Below, piece by piece: positions 1 to 12,193 of a DNA stretch of 64,000 bases. The translations under genes were made by a program, and so were the position numbers. The notes beneath the pieces are model-generated. The model was not told where the DNA came from and did not search any database. It saw only the letters and a program-made list of their open reading frames with translations. The stretch covers positions 78,647,244 through 78,711,243 of the forward strand of contig NC_134844.1 of the NCBI RefSeq assembly GCF_965363235.1, in the 5' to 3' direction. Source of the stretch: Mytilus galloprovincialis. Taxonomy: Eukaryota; Mollusca; Bivalvia; Mytilida; Mytilidae. Position 1 is the stretch's first letter. Each line of letters begins with the position of its first letter.

Positions 1-374
1 GTACACAATGTTTGAAATCTTTAATTTGTGCTTCTGGTGATCATTTTGCAAATTGCTATTGTTCAGAGCTTTGCAAAGTTTCATTATTTAACAAGAAGAA
101 GACAACTCCTTTATTCAGTCAGATTTCAATTTCAAACAAATTTGTCTGCCCATTATGCGTACCTTTTTTTTCAATAAAATAACACAGCTTTGTAGATATT
201 GGGCATTGTTTTGAAAAGTAATGATAAAAATCATTTTCAGATTTTATTATTCATATTAGAATAAATCTTTTAGACAAATATCTCTTTTAACTAATAAGTA
301 CCTTTGTTATAGTTATCACTTTATATTGTAAATTAAAAGTGATATTTCAAAGATCAGCACAGTATTAAAGTTAA
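1..374. other. No gene recognised; probable intron 3 of copy 1
   Basis: AT-rich DNA with no long open frame. Exon 4 of gene copy 1 begins at 1863 behind a splice acceptor and the expected exon 3 is not found between 1 and 1862. This stretch is therefore probably intronic, with exons 1-3 lying left of the window. Intron 3 in the other copies is 0.6-2.1 kb, so an intron of more than 1.8 kb is plausible. Confidence 0.4.
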
Positions 375-1056
375 CTTTAAAGGGGCACTAGCTGCCAAAT
401 TCATGTTCACTGATTTAACTCAAATTCTTATATTTTGTTTATAACAATGTAAAACATTTTTCTAAACTACCAAAAGTATAAATTAAATAATTTACAGCAC
501 ATGGTCTCAATAAGATGTAGCTTCGTTTCGTGTAAATTTTAACCAAGACGCTATCTAATTAACTATCGAGTTGACCGTATATGACAATATAAGCGATGTA
601 AACATAAACATAGATATACATAGATTAAGCAACTCGTGCAATTGGATTTTTATAGGTCTGTTAAATTTTGTAATATAGATTAAAAATGTATGTTTATGGT
701 AGTTTTTACTTTTAAAAGAATAATTTTGTGTGGATCGAATCAGTAAATCAAATTATTTACCTTTGTTTCACTTTCCACGGGACATTCCTTTTCTTTCGTT
801 CACGGACAATGTATGCGTTATTTTATCTCTTTCTACGCGTTTAAATAGGAGTTCACAAGAATTGAATGAGGTCAAATTATTCACTTGCAAGTGAATAATT
901 CATTATCAAAGTTTATTAGCTTAATTTAACAAAATTGAACCATTTTAGCTGATAAAAGCAAATTATTATTTCACTTTCTCACATTCATTAATGATTGAAT
1001 AATAAAAATCATATTTTTGATATTTTATATATCTTGTAGCTAGTGCCCCTTTAAAG
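375..1056. mobile_element. TIR element (MITE-like), about 680 bp, TTAA-type ends
   Basis: The left end, CTTTAAAGGGGCACTAGCTG at 375-394, is the reverse complement of 1037-1056 with at most one mismatch over about 20 bp. Both ends carry TTAA next to AGGGGCACTAGC, as expected of elements that duplicate TTAA targets. There is no coding capacity, so it would be non-autonomous. A perfect 26-bp palindrome sits inside at 875-900. Confidence 0.65.
875..900. repeat. Perfect 26-bp palindrome
   Basis: The sequence is self-complementary about the centre 887/888, with core TTCACTTGCAAGTGAA, and the symmetry breaks at 874/901. It lies inside the 375-1056 inverted-repeat element. Confidence 0.85.
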
Positions 1057-1470
1057 GTATTCAACATAATGTACTTCTTGTGACAAACCTGAAATGTTAA
1101 CGAAGTTAAGACTAATATTAACAGGTAACAAAAAAATAAATAATTTCTGAATAAGTAAATCGTGCATTCACTAGATTAAAAGTCAGTTGTAAAGAGGTTG
1201 CACCGTTAACTTATTAGTATCTATTTCACTGTTTTCTCTCAATAATATAATAACTATGATTACAATTTACTGACATAATGTGTTAGAAGAAAGTATTGAA
1301 AATAAGAGTATGACGTGAACTTAATATTTCTACAATTAAAGTAGTATTCAAAACATCTATTTCCTTAAATAAAGGTATTTGATTTGATCATATTATTGTT
1401 TTTTAAAGGGGGGATGCTGAAAATGTTGAATGGTATGATATCATCGTAAATATGCTTTCTCGTTTTGTTT

Positions 1471-1670
1471 ATATAGATTAGACCGTTGGTTTTCCCGTTT
1501 GAATGGTTTTACACTAGTAATTTTGGGGCCCTTTATAGCTTGTTGTTCGGTGTGAGCCAAGGCTCCATGTTGAAGGCCGCACTTTAACCTATAATGGTTT
1601 ACTTTTTAAATTGTTATTTGTATGGAGAGTTGTCTCATTGGCACTCACACCACATCTTCCTATATCTATA
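1471..1670 (+). repeat. Dispersed repeat family F1 (short form)
   Basis: It runs from ATATAGATTAGACC to a tail reading TTGTCTCATTGGCACTCACA followed by CCACATCTTCC. A close copy of the same 200 bp lies at 59094-59293, where a paralogous empty site defines its ends. Longer relatives occur at 25868-26178, 27135-27490 (minus strand) and 55757-56103. It is probably a SINE-like or other short non-autonomous element; I see no ORF. Confidence 0.7.
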
Positions 1671-1862
1671 TAAGCTATTAAGAAGAATAATATAATTGTA
1701 GCGAGACGATGCATCAGTTTTTATATATAGTTAATGGACAAAAAAGCGAAAAACACAAGCTTCTACGTTTGTAGTCTTTTTCAAATTCACCCCCAATATG
1801 ACATTATTCAACAAATGTTCAATAGTTTACGGATTGTTTACAAATATTGTTTAATGTTTCAG

Positions 1863-4800
1863 ATAATATAAATGATTTAATCAACACATGGAGGAAAGAT
1901 GACGAACCTTATTTTGTGACTAGAGCTACAAAACAGGTATATGACATTTTAGAATCTGAAAACATTGTCATGGTAATTGGTCATTCTGGATCAGGTAAAT
2001 CAGCAGTTGCTCGAAATGCGGCCTTAAAATATCATTCTTGCGGTTACGATGTTGTTCCAGTGGAATATGTTGATAAAATTTTAGATTATCGATGCAAATT
2101 AACAAAACAATTTTTTGTGATAGACGATGCAGTTGGAAAATACTCCATAGACGGGTCGTGTTTATATCAGTGGGAGAGACTGGATTCGAAACTAAAGGCA
2201 TTATTTATTGATCATAATGCGAAATTAATTTGTACATTGCGAAAAGTCTTGGCAACTGATTCAAAGTTCAGGGCAACAAAAACTCTATTGAGCGAAAAAG
2301 CTTATATTATTGATTTAGACCATGAAAACAATTATCTTTTAAGCGAGGAAAAAATGTCAGTTTTGATAAATCATTTAACTTGCACTGGCAGACAAGGGGA
2401 TCTTAGCGACGAAGAATGCAGAGAATGTTGTAAATCTAATTTTGCCTTCCCACTTTTATGCAATGTTTTTACAACAAGTGATGGATTGTTTCAACGCAAA
2501 TCAAGTTTCTTTCGAAAACCTTTTAGTTTTTTAAATGATGAGATTACAAAATTACATCAGCAAAATAAGGAAGCATATTGTTCATTAGTTATATGCATGA
2601 TTTATTATGGGAAGTTAAGTACAGATATATTTTCTGATTGTGATAGATCTAGAGATGAACAAGACAAAATCGATCGTATTTTAGGCATGATTTCCGAAGC
2701 GTGTGGTTTACATCGAAATATTTCAAGACAGATATTAATTGACAGTTTGATTTCTGTTGAAGGCGTTTATATCAAAATTTGTTCTGGAAATATTAATTTT
2801 TTACATGATTCTTTTCTAGAAGCTGTTAGTTTTCATTTCTCAAAGGTGAATATATGCATTCTTTTAGAATTCTGTAATATTGAATTTCTTAGAGAAAGAA
2901 TTAGGATTATTTCACCTAATGTTGATGATGACCAAAATGTTATAGTTTTAGAAGAGGAATCGTATTTCCATTTAGCCTGCCGATTCATTGCCGAACTCAA
3001 GAAGGGTTATTTTTCAGATATACTATGGAGCCAACCTATTAGACAAGACAGATTTATAAAAGTTATGAGTAATGTTATTGACTGTGGTCGCATAATAACG
3101 AAGCAAAAGCTCTTGAAACTTTCTTGTCACACTAATTGTGATGGGACTTTTTTTGCTCCTGTAAATAAACAAAGCGATGGTATAAAACAATTTGGAACAA
3201 CCATGGTACGTTTTCCTGCAGATAACACATTAATTCATTGGGTCATATGCGCAGGATGTCATAATTTCTTTGATTATTTATGGAAAATCATGTCACAAAA
3301 GACACGAAATAGATATGTTCGCGGAGATAAGTCTATTTTCCCACTATCATTATTGAGTGGTTGCAAAAAAATAATTAAACTAATGCTGGAATCGGGTGCT
3401 GATGTCAAATCTCCTGCAAGTCAGTATGCCTTACAAAATTTATTGAACAATGAACAAAATACTGAATTAATGGAGCTTTTGTGAAGAAATGGAATCGGAA
3501 TGAACTTTAAAGACTATAATGGGAAATCTCCGCTTTATTACGCAATAACAAATAAGAATTTGACAATTCAAGCGTTTTTAGTAGAAAAAGATTCACAGCA
3601 AAATCCTCTGCACGAAGCTGTTTATAATTCAAACATTCACAAAACAAAATATCATCTTTGTAGTCGTAACATACGTTTTGTTTCAAATAACGGTTGGTCA
3701 ATGTTTCATTTTGCTGTATACAATAATGACATACCAATGATGGAGCTTATATATAAAACTGCACTGAAAAGATGTAAAACTTTATATAGAAATATTTCAA
3801 AAACTGATATTGTGTTTGCCGTCGATAAAAGAGACAACATTGGATGGACTCCTCTTCATCTCGCTATTGTTTTGTGTAAATACGAAGCTGTTGATTTTCT
3901 TATAAACAAAATCACAACTTCTCATTCCGTTGACCTCGATGTAAAAACATCATTAAATATGTCTAGTAATGGACTGATAACTCGCTCTTTATTAGAAAAA
4001 AACAATCATGCAAAACAACATACACTTAAAGAATGCATCAATCCAGTTAATGACGAAAGGCGTACATTAGTGGTCGAAGATGTCGTGAAGGAAAATACGG
4101 AAAATATGAAAAACTGGGAGCCAACCTTATTTTCGTTGATCTATGTAACATTCATGAATATTCTTTTCTTCTGTTTTTCTATTGTAATGTTTCGAAAGAA
4201 AATTGATATTCCAGAATGGAAAGGTAACACACCTCTTCATGCTGCTGCAACTATGGTAAATGAAGATGATATCATAGTATGTGTAAAAATGCTTTTGAAA
4301 AGAGGTGCTAACCCCTTATTTTATAATATTAATGGTGACTTACCAGCTGATGTTTCATTCTACCGTAGTCCTTATAAAGTAAAATTTTTATTTGATACAT
4401 ATTCAAGAAATGCAGTTAAAAGAAGTATGTGGATTTTAGTTATAATTTCAATTTTGATATTCCTTCTTGCAGTATTTCTATGTCTTGCTCCTATCTACGT
4501 TTCTCCTGGCTATGTAAATGTAAATGTTGATGTTAATAACAATTCGTACGATGCTTCTACCTGTAACTTATATGATTATTCAAATGGAAGTTTACATGGT
4601 GATGTTAATCTTATTTCGTACAAGTTTGATAATTTAGCCCTCGAAAATAACTCTGCAGACAATCAGCATGCTAACTTTCTACTGTTATATGTAATTCATT
4701 TCATAACAATTTTATGTGTTTTGTGTCTTGATATAATTCTGGCAATCGGTAAAAAATTACTTTTGAGACAAACATATCATTTTGAAAACATTTACATTTA

Positions 4801-5536
4801 TGTACATTCGTTAACACTTATACGTGTAATGTTTATCTGTTTCCCTTTCCAGTCAATAGGAAAAGTGATTAAAGACCTTATTGTTTTTGTCTTTGTAATG
4901 TACCTATACGGGTTAGGGTTTGCTAAACTTGTAATGTTAACCAAAAGATACAACGCAGGATGGTATATTATGACGACTGTTTTCTACAAGATCATGTGCT
5001 ATATCATTTTTCCAGCTTTGAGTTTAATTTTTCTCTTTTTTTTCGTTGTGTTATTGTCTAAAATATCCTTTATGTTAGAAACTCTGTTCAATTTTTCAAT
5101 GATGTCACTTTTTTCAACATTCATCGTAACTTTTATTGGTATGTATATTTATATGAATGTCTTTTCTAGTTGTGCATATTTGATTTTTCTAAAAATAACG
5201 GACATGCAAGGTCTTTGTAGAACCCGTAATACTTTCCATATAATTACTAATATCTTCCCTTTTATGAAAAGTTGTATGGGGCATATAATTTTCAAATTTT
5301 GTCTTCTGTTTATTTTGCTCATAATTGAAACTATTGCTTTTTATGATACATACCAAGAAGGATTTTTCTTTTTGAATAAAACGAAACCCATTGACATTAT
5401 GGTCATATTTAGCATAATTGACCAATTTTCCTATTTAGATTTTTTAGTTAAAATATTGCATTTTATTTTAGCAGTAGGACTATTGAAAAAATTGCAAAAA
5501 TATATAATGTTCACAACAGACCTTCTTATCACTTAA
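1863..5536 (+). pseudogene. Copy 1 exon 4: nSTAND3-like NTPase, ankyrin repeats, multi-TM; one in-frame TGA
   Basis: The exon opens after the acceptor TTTCAG at 1857-1862 in the same phase as the other copies, so exons 1-3 must lie left of the window. The frame reads a P-loop GHSGSGKS (1979-2002), a Walker-B-like FFVIDD (about 2109-2126) and ICTLRK, matching a STAND NTPase. It is interrupted by TGA at 3482-3484. The same frame continues at once with ankyrin repeats (WTPLHLA, GNTPLHAAA), a hydrophobic segment near 4114-4194, and a membrane domain from about 4423. The Asn-rich loop after the first membrane helix has several N-x-S/T sequons and cysteines. At the stop, copy 3 reads TTG GTG AGA where this copy reads TTG TGA AGA, so the lesion is local and no reading frame is lost downstream. 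It could be a recent pseudogene, an allele, or an assembly error. Confidence 0.75.
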
Positions 5537-6009
5537 GAAGTTATTAGGAAATTTTACTTAATTACAGATTCATGAACGATACAAGTACAAATTATAATTT
5601 GAGTCAACGACACGATGATAATGGTCGAACCATATGAATATGGCGATATGTAAACAAAATATAAATACAATTTTAACACCTCTGTGATCACGAAAATTAA
5701 TAACTGGGACTTACATTATCCATTCGAATATAGTTTTGCTGCCAAAAAAGGAATGATGTGAAAAGTATTTTCTTACAGGTTTCGAAGCACGGTGTTCTTC
5801 TTTTTTTCAGCGGAGAAACAATTTTTACTAGGTAAAAAGAAATATAGATGTGGTCAGAAGTGGTTTATTGTCTATCTATTTGCGAATCCAATACAGCTAA
5901 ACAAAAATGTTGAAGTGATGCTTTGTTTCCAGTTTAGTTCACTGGTTTTGGCACTATACCTTGCCTTTCCATACTGACTATGCTGAATAAAATATATAGA
6001 AAAGCGCAT
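5537..6009. other. 3' flank of copy 1, with a candidate poly(A) signal
   Basis: AT-rich and without a credible gene. AATAAA occurs at 5986-5991, about 450 bp after the stop codon. A second one, at 6335-6340 in the context AAAGATAAATAAAG, is conserved at 35501-35513 downstream of copy 3 and may be the real 3' processing site. Confidence 0.3.
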
Positions 6010-6170
6010 TGCCTGATAAAAAAAAATTAATGGGCCAGCTGAAGGATGCCTCCGGGTACGGGAGTTTCTCGCTACAATGAAGACCCATTGGTGGCCTTCG
6101 GCTGTTGTCTACTCTATGGTCGGGTTGTTGTCGCTTTGGCACATTCCCCATTTCCTTTCTCAATTTATAT
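6010..6170 (+). repeat. Dispersed repeat family F3
   Basis: This is an inverted match to 36605-36755. Shared words include GGTCGGGTTGTTGTC and the CCTCCGGGT block. Two copies in opposite orientation at unrelated sites mark a dispersed element. There is no coding capacity. Confidence 0.6.
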
Positions 6171-6529
6171 ATATATTTATCTTTTAGTTCGTCAGTACAT
6201 ATATAAATAATTTATTTACTGCGTGTATGAATGAAATATTATCTTAATTATGTGTTATGTTCGATGTGTTTTTATGATTATGATGAAGTGGGCAATTTTA
6301 TTATAACTGATTATCTCTTCAAACAACAAAGATAAATAAAGACAAAAATAAAAAGACTTTTGGGTTATTATTTCACCACTAATTTATATTATAACAATAT
6401 TCTATGATATGTATGAACTTCACGATAACTGTAATACTTTAATGGTCCCATTCTTAACTAACCAGATGCTCATTTCGACAACTAATTTTTTTTCAGTTGT
6501 ACTCGCGCAAAATGAACTATGTCCAGTGC

Positions 6530-7712
6530 ACGATGTTTTGTCGATATTGTCAACATCGCAATGTCAACTTTATAGTGTCGTTATAGTGTTTACATTGTAT
6601 CCTATCAATATGTTCTATACCTTTCTGTTTACATCGTTCACATCGTATACATCGGGATGTTGACAATATCGGTTCGACATCATGTTTATATTGTATATAT
6701 ATATAGAGTCTATAGCTTTCTGTTTACATCGTTCACATCGTATACATCGCGATGTTGACAATATTGTGTCAACATCGTGTATATATAGAGTCTTTACCTT
6801 TCTGTTTACATCGTTCACATCGTATACATCGCGATGTTGACAATATCGTGTCAACATCGTGTTTATATTGTATTTATATATATAGAGTCTATACCTTTCT
6901 GTTTACATCGTTCACATCGTATACATCGCGATGTTGACAATATTGTATCAACATCGTGTTTATATTGTATATATATATATATATAAAGTCTATACCTTTT
7001 TGTTTACATCGTTCACATCGTAAACATCGCGATGTTGACAATATTGTGTCAACATCGTGTATATATAGAGTCTATACCTTTCTGTTTACATCGTTCACAT
7101 CGTATACATCGCGATGTTGACAATATCGTGTCAACATCGTGTTAATATTGTATTTATATATGTAAAGTCTATACCTTTCTGTTTACATCGTTCACATCGT
7201 ATACATCGCGATGTTGACAATATTGTGTCAACATCGTGTTTATATTGTATATATATAGAGTCTATACCTTTCTGTTTACATCGTTCACATCGTATACATC
7301 GCGATGTTGACAATATCGTGTCAACAACGTGTTTATATTGTATTTATATATATAAAGTCTATACCTTTTTGTTTACATCGTTCACATCGTAAACATCGCG
7401 ATGTTGACAATATTGTGTCAACATCGTCTATATATAGAGTCTATACCTTTCTGTTTACATCGTTCACATCGTATACATCGCGATGTTGACAATATCGTGT
7501 CAACATCGTGTTAATATTGTATTTATATATGTAAAGTCTATACCTTTCTGTTTACATCGTTCACATCGTATACATCGCGATGTTGACAATATTGTGTCAA
7601 CATCGTCTTTATATTGTATATATAGTGTCTACACCTTTCTGTTTACATCGTTCACATCGTATACATCGTAATGTTAACAATATAGTGTCAACATCTTGTT
7701 GTTGTTGTATAT
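6530..7712. repeat. Hairpin-forming minisatellite, about 12 units of 82-101 bp
   Basis: The word GTTTACATCGTTCACATCG recurs at 6627, 6722, 6804, 6901, 7002, 7084, 7181, 7274, 7371, 7453, 7550 and 7641. Spacings are about 95, 82, 97, 101, 82, 97, 93, 97, 82, 97 and 91 bp, which suggests a higher-order repeat. Each unit has the palindrome ACATCGCGATGT and the dyad GATGTTGACA-(6)-TGTCAACATC, followed by a TATATA tract. Open frames through the array are by-products of the repeat and are not annotated as genes. Confidence 0.9.
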
Positions 7713-7799
7713 ACATTTTTTTTCGTTCTTTTTTTTTTAAATAAGTTAACATGGTTAAACAGTTAGTTATATAGTTAAAATTGTTTTCCATTTTTCATG

Positions 7800-7935
7800 T
7801 CGGCGTCTTTTAGTGTTAACTATGCCATATAAACTTTGCTCAATGTTAAAGGCCATACGGTTATCTATAGATGTTCCAGTTAGTATGTATGTGCTGGAAA
7901 TTTTACTTATTTGCAATCATACCACTTCTTTTTTT
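7800..7935 (+). repeat. Decayed F1 repeat fragment
   Basis: Shared F1 landmarks are TTTGCTCAATGTT, GGCCATACGGTTA and the tail TTTGCAATCATACCACTTCTT, with substitutions and gaps relative to 25868-26178. Confidence 0.45.
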
Positions 7936-8059
7936 ATAAATACCTTTCTGTTTAAATTGTTCACATAGCAATGCTAACAATATTGTGTCAAAATCGTGTT
8001 TATATTTTATATTAAGTCTATGGTACGTATATAAACGTTAAACTAACTGCATTTGTTTC

Positions 8060-8335
8060 CACATGTCCTTAGTCAGGAATCTGTCGTTCAGTAGTTGTCG
8101 TTTGTTGAATTGTTCATACGTGTTTCTGGTTTCATGTTTTTTTTTACATTAGACCTTTATTTTTCCTGTTCAAATAGTTTTACACTAGTGTTTTTTTTTT
8201 GTGCCTTTCATAGCTTGCTACTCGATAAAAACCAAAACTCCGTATTAATGTCAAACCTATAGGGGTATACTTATAAAAGATGTAACTTGAATAAAAAGTT
8301 GTCTCATTTGAACTTATACCGCATCTTCTTATATG
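8060..8335 (+). repeat. Decayed F1 repeat between the two minisatellites
   Basis: The order of F1 words is kept: GTCAGGAATCTG, GTAGTTGTCGTTTGTT, TTTTACACTAGTG, TTCATAGCTTGC, AAAGTTGTCTCATTTG. It ends with CCGCATCTTCTTATATG. It is an older, more diverged copy. Confidence 0.55.
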
Positions 8336-8870
8336 TATACATCGCTATGTTAACGATGTCAACTATGTTAACAATATATAAGAGTTCAAACAATGTTAAC
8401 AAAGTTGACTAGATATCGGTTTAATATTGAGTACATCGCGATGTTAACGATGTCAACGATGTAAACAATATATAAGAGTTTAAACAATGTCAACGATGTT
8501 CACACGACATCGTTTTAACCTTGTAAACATCACGATGTTAACGATGTCAACGATGTAAACAATATATAAAAGTTCAAACAATGTCAACAATGTTGACACG
8601 ACATCGTATTTACATTGTATACATCGCAATGTTAACGATGTCAACGATGTAAACAATATATAAGGGATCAAACAATGTAAACGATGTTGACACGACATCG
8701 TGTTAACATTGTAAACATCGCAATGTTAACGATGTCAACGATGTAAACAATATATAAGGGTTCAAACAATGTAAACGATGTTAACACAACATCGTTTTAA
8801 CATTGTATACATCGCGATGTCAACTATGTATACATTATATAAGGGTTCAAACATTGTAAACACTGTTGAC
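8331..8870. repeat. Second minisatellite, about 6 units of 94 bp, inverted relative to the first
   Basis: ACAATATATAA recurs at about 8371, 8465, 8559, 8653 and 8748, with a diverged copy near 8832, giving a spacing of about 94 bp. Units contain AACGATGTCAACGATGTAAAC and dyads such as GTTGACACGACATCG. The reverse complement resembles the 6530-7712 unit, so the two arrays form a large inverted pair. Confidence 0.8.
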
Positions 8871-8991
8871 TTGCAGACTTTATGATAGTGTGTCATTTTA
8901 TTCCATTTTAAATAACCGTAAAAGACTCTGCATTGATCATATAAAGCATGACATAGGCGTTACATATATAATTCTTGTATAAACAAACTTA

Positions 8992-11186
8992 TTTGGATTT
9001 CAAATATTTTGGCCACGAGCATCACTGAAGAGACATGTATTGTCGAAATGCGCATCTGGTGCAAGGAAATTGGTACCGTTAATTTTATTACTACCACTGG
9101 GTCGATGCCTCTTCTGGTGGACTATTACTGAGGGTATCACCACCCCAGTAGCCAGTACTTCGGTACTGGCATGAAAATACAGAATTTTTGTGTTATTAAA
9201 ATTTACTGTTACAAAATGATAGAAATTATTATAAATTAAGGAATGTATCTCCCTCATGCAAAGCTCTGATTCCTTTCACGGATTTGGCTATACTTTTTGG
9301 AACTTTCGGATTATAGCTCTTCATCTTTATATAAGCTTTGGATTTCAAATATTTTGGCCACGAGCATCACTGAAGAGACATGTATTGTCGAAATGCGCAT
9401 CTGGTGCAAGAAAATTGGTACCGTTAATTTTATTACTACCACTGGGTCGATGTATCTGCTGGTGGACTATAAGTCCCCGATGGTATCACCACCCCAGTAG
9501 CCAGTACTTCGGTCCTGGCATGAAAATACGGATTTTTTGTGTTATTAAAATTTACTGTTACAAAATGATAGAAATTATTATAAATTAAGGAATGTATCTC
9601 CCTCATGCAAAGCTCTGATTCCTTTCACGGATTTGGCTATACTTTTTGGACCTTTTGGTTTATAGCTCTTCATCTTTTATATAAGCTTTGGATTTCAAAT
9701 ATTTTGGCCACGAGCATCACTGAAGAGACATGTATTGTCGAAATGCGCATCTGGTGCAAGAAAATTGGTACCGTTAATTTTATTACTACCACTGGGTCAA
9801 TGCCTCTGCTGGTGGACTATTAGTCCCCGAGGGTATCACCACCCCAGTAGCCAGTACTTCGGTACTGGCATGAAAATACGGATTTTTTTGTGTTATTAAA
9901 ATTTACTGTTACAAAATGATAGAAATTATTATAAATTAAGGAATGTATCTCCCTCATGCAAAGCTCTGATTCCTTTCACGGATTTGGCTATACTTTTTGG
10001 ACCTTTTGGTTTATAGCTCTTCATCTTTTATATAAGCTTTGGATTTCAAATATTTTGGCCACGAGCATCACTGAAGAGACATGTATTGTCGAAATGCGCA
10101 TCTGGTGCAAGAAAATTGGTACCGTTAATTTTATTACTACCACTGGGTCAATGCCTCTGCTGGTGGACTATTAGTCCCCGAGGGTATCACCACCCCAGTA
10201 GCCAGTACTTCGGTACTGGCATGAAAATACGGATTTTTTTGTGTTATTAAAATTTACTGTTACAAAATGATAGAAATTATTATAAATTAAGGAATGTATC
10301 TCCCTCATGCAAAGCTCTGATTCCTTTCACGGATTTGGCTATACTTTTTGGACCTTTTGGATTATAGCTCTTCGTCTTTTATATAAGCTTTGGATTTCAA
10401 ATATTTTGGCCACGAGCATCACTGAAGAGACATGTATTGTCGAAATTCGCATCTGGTGCAAGAAAATTGGTACCGTTAATTTTATTACTACCACTGGGTC
10501 GATGCCTCTGCTGGTGGACTATAAGTCCCCGAGGGTATTACCACCCCAGTAGCCAGTACTTCGGTACTGGCATGAAAATACGTATTTTTTGTGTTATTAA
10601 AATTTACTGTTACAAAATGATAGAAATTATTATAAATTAAGGAATGTATCTCCCTCATGCAAAGCTCTGATTCCTTTCACGGATTTGGCTATACTTTTTG
10701 GACCTTTTGGATTATAGCTCTTCATCTTTTATATAAGCTTTGGATTTCAAATATTTTGGCCACGAGCATCACTGAAGAGACATGTATTGTCGAAATGCGC
10801 ATCTGGTGCAAGAAAATTGGTACCGTTAATTTTATTACTACCACTGGGTCGATGCCTCTGCTGGTGGACTATTAGTCCCCGATGGTATCACCACCCCAGT
10901 AGCCAGTACTTCGGTCCTGGCATGAAAATACGGATTTTTTGTGTTATAAAAATTTACTGTTACAAAATGGTAGAAATTATTATAAATTAGGAATGTATCT
11001 CCCTCATGCAAAGCTTTGATTCCTTTCACGGATTTGGCTAAACTTTTTGTACCTTTTGGATTATAGCTCTTCATCTTTTATATAAGCTTTGGATTTCAAA
11101 TATGTTGGCCACGAGCATCACTGAAGAGACATGTATTGTCGAAATGCGCATCTGGTGCAAGAAAATTGGTACCGTTAATTTTATTA
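8992..11186. repeat. 351-bp tandem satellite, about 6.3 copies
   Basis: Units starting TTTGGATTTCAAATATTTTG begin near 8992, 9337, 9687, 10038, 10388, 10738 and 11088, so the period is 345-351 bp. Units are nearly identical and the last is cut after GTTAATTTTATT. Each monomer joins a segment like family F2 on the minus strand (GCATCACTGAAGAGACATG with GCGCATCTGGTG) to a segment like family F4 (ACCACTGGGTCGATGCC with CAGTACTTCGGTACTGGCAT). The 72-81-codon frame in each unit is repeat-borne and is not supported as a gene. Confidence 0.92.
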
Positions 11187-12193
11187 TTCTGAGTTTAATA
11201 TGCATTATTAATAGATGCATTTAAAAATATTTTTTTATATGTTGCATGCTATTGCAGGTCTAAAAATATACACGATCATCGATTGAAACTGGCTAGTACG
11301 TCATATGATATACTTACAAATGTATTGATTATATTTTACATTACGAAAATTTAAAACATATACATTTCTTTTGTGATTGAAATGTGTCTCGATTGGATAC
11401 ATGGTTTGTGTTTATAAATATTTAATCGTACAAATATGATCAGTTAAGTAAAAGGGACTGAGTGGGGTTTATAAAATTAAAAGTTAAGTTGAAAGTTCAG
11501 AATTTAAAACGTTCAAAGATCAAAGAAAAGATAGAATTATGCAGAAACATAAAGCATTATGTATAATTGGGTCCTATTATTTGATAAAAAACAAGAGAGT
11601 ATTGGGCAAAAGGTATTCAGAGTAGTATAGAATTGCACATAATTTAAAGAATACAGTATCGAAGGACTCAAGTCCAAACCTTCACGTATAGAAAGGTAAA
11701 AGGCCAGAAACGAAAAGACTTGTGTTAAATATTGACGTGGGAGCACTGGAAAATGCAATAAAATCAGAAGCGGTGTTCTTCAGGAATGAAGTGTTATATA
11801 TGAATTATTTCATTTGTTTTCACGACTATGGAAATGATAAAAGATAAACTATAATGCCTGTTTTTTTATTGAATGACATTCAACATATACAGTTTATAGC
11901 AGATTAGATATATGTGTGCCAGTTGTAGACTCATATTTCAGCTACAGATACTAGCTGAAGTGACTACGGTAAAAGGAAGAGTGAATTCATTGTGGTTGTC
12001 AAAGATTATAGTCCTTACGTAAGTAACTCAAAAAAAGATGTAAGCTCTATGATTTGTATGAGGTAAAGGAATAATTATTAAATGAAAGGCCGTTTTATTT
12101 TATTAAAGTGTGAAACAACATTTTTCTATATCATATTTTCGTTTGACTTGAAAGAAATTGTTGTATTTTGTTTCGTACGAATAAAAACTGCAA
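11187..12193. other. Upstream flank of copy 2, homologous to the upstream flank of copy 4
   Basis: No gene is seen. About 11250-11830 aligns in order with about 38310-38830. Shared blocks include ACGTCAT...ATATACTT, ATTATATTT and TACATTTCTTTTGT/TATATTTCTTTTGT. They continue with TCGATYGGATAC, GTAAGAGGG/GTAAAAGGGACT, GTGGGGTTTA/ATGGGGTATA, ATTCAGA and CTCAAGT. A promoter for copy 2 may lie here, but none could be fixed. Confidence 0.45.

Noticed and set aside
6530..7712. CRISPR-like array
   Set aside because: Regular repeats with dyads, but the intervening sequence is itself repeated, the unit is about 90 bp, and the genome is eukaryotic with introns.
6409..7791. Short frames across the minisatellite
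   Set aside because: Low-complexity translations of the repeat in several frames (FTSFTSYTS-like) and their antisense shadows.
9256..10990. Series of near-identical 67-110 codon frames
   Set aside because: They recur once per 351-bp satellite unit, overlap each other in different frames and have no domain. Identity follows the repeat, not protein selection.
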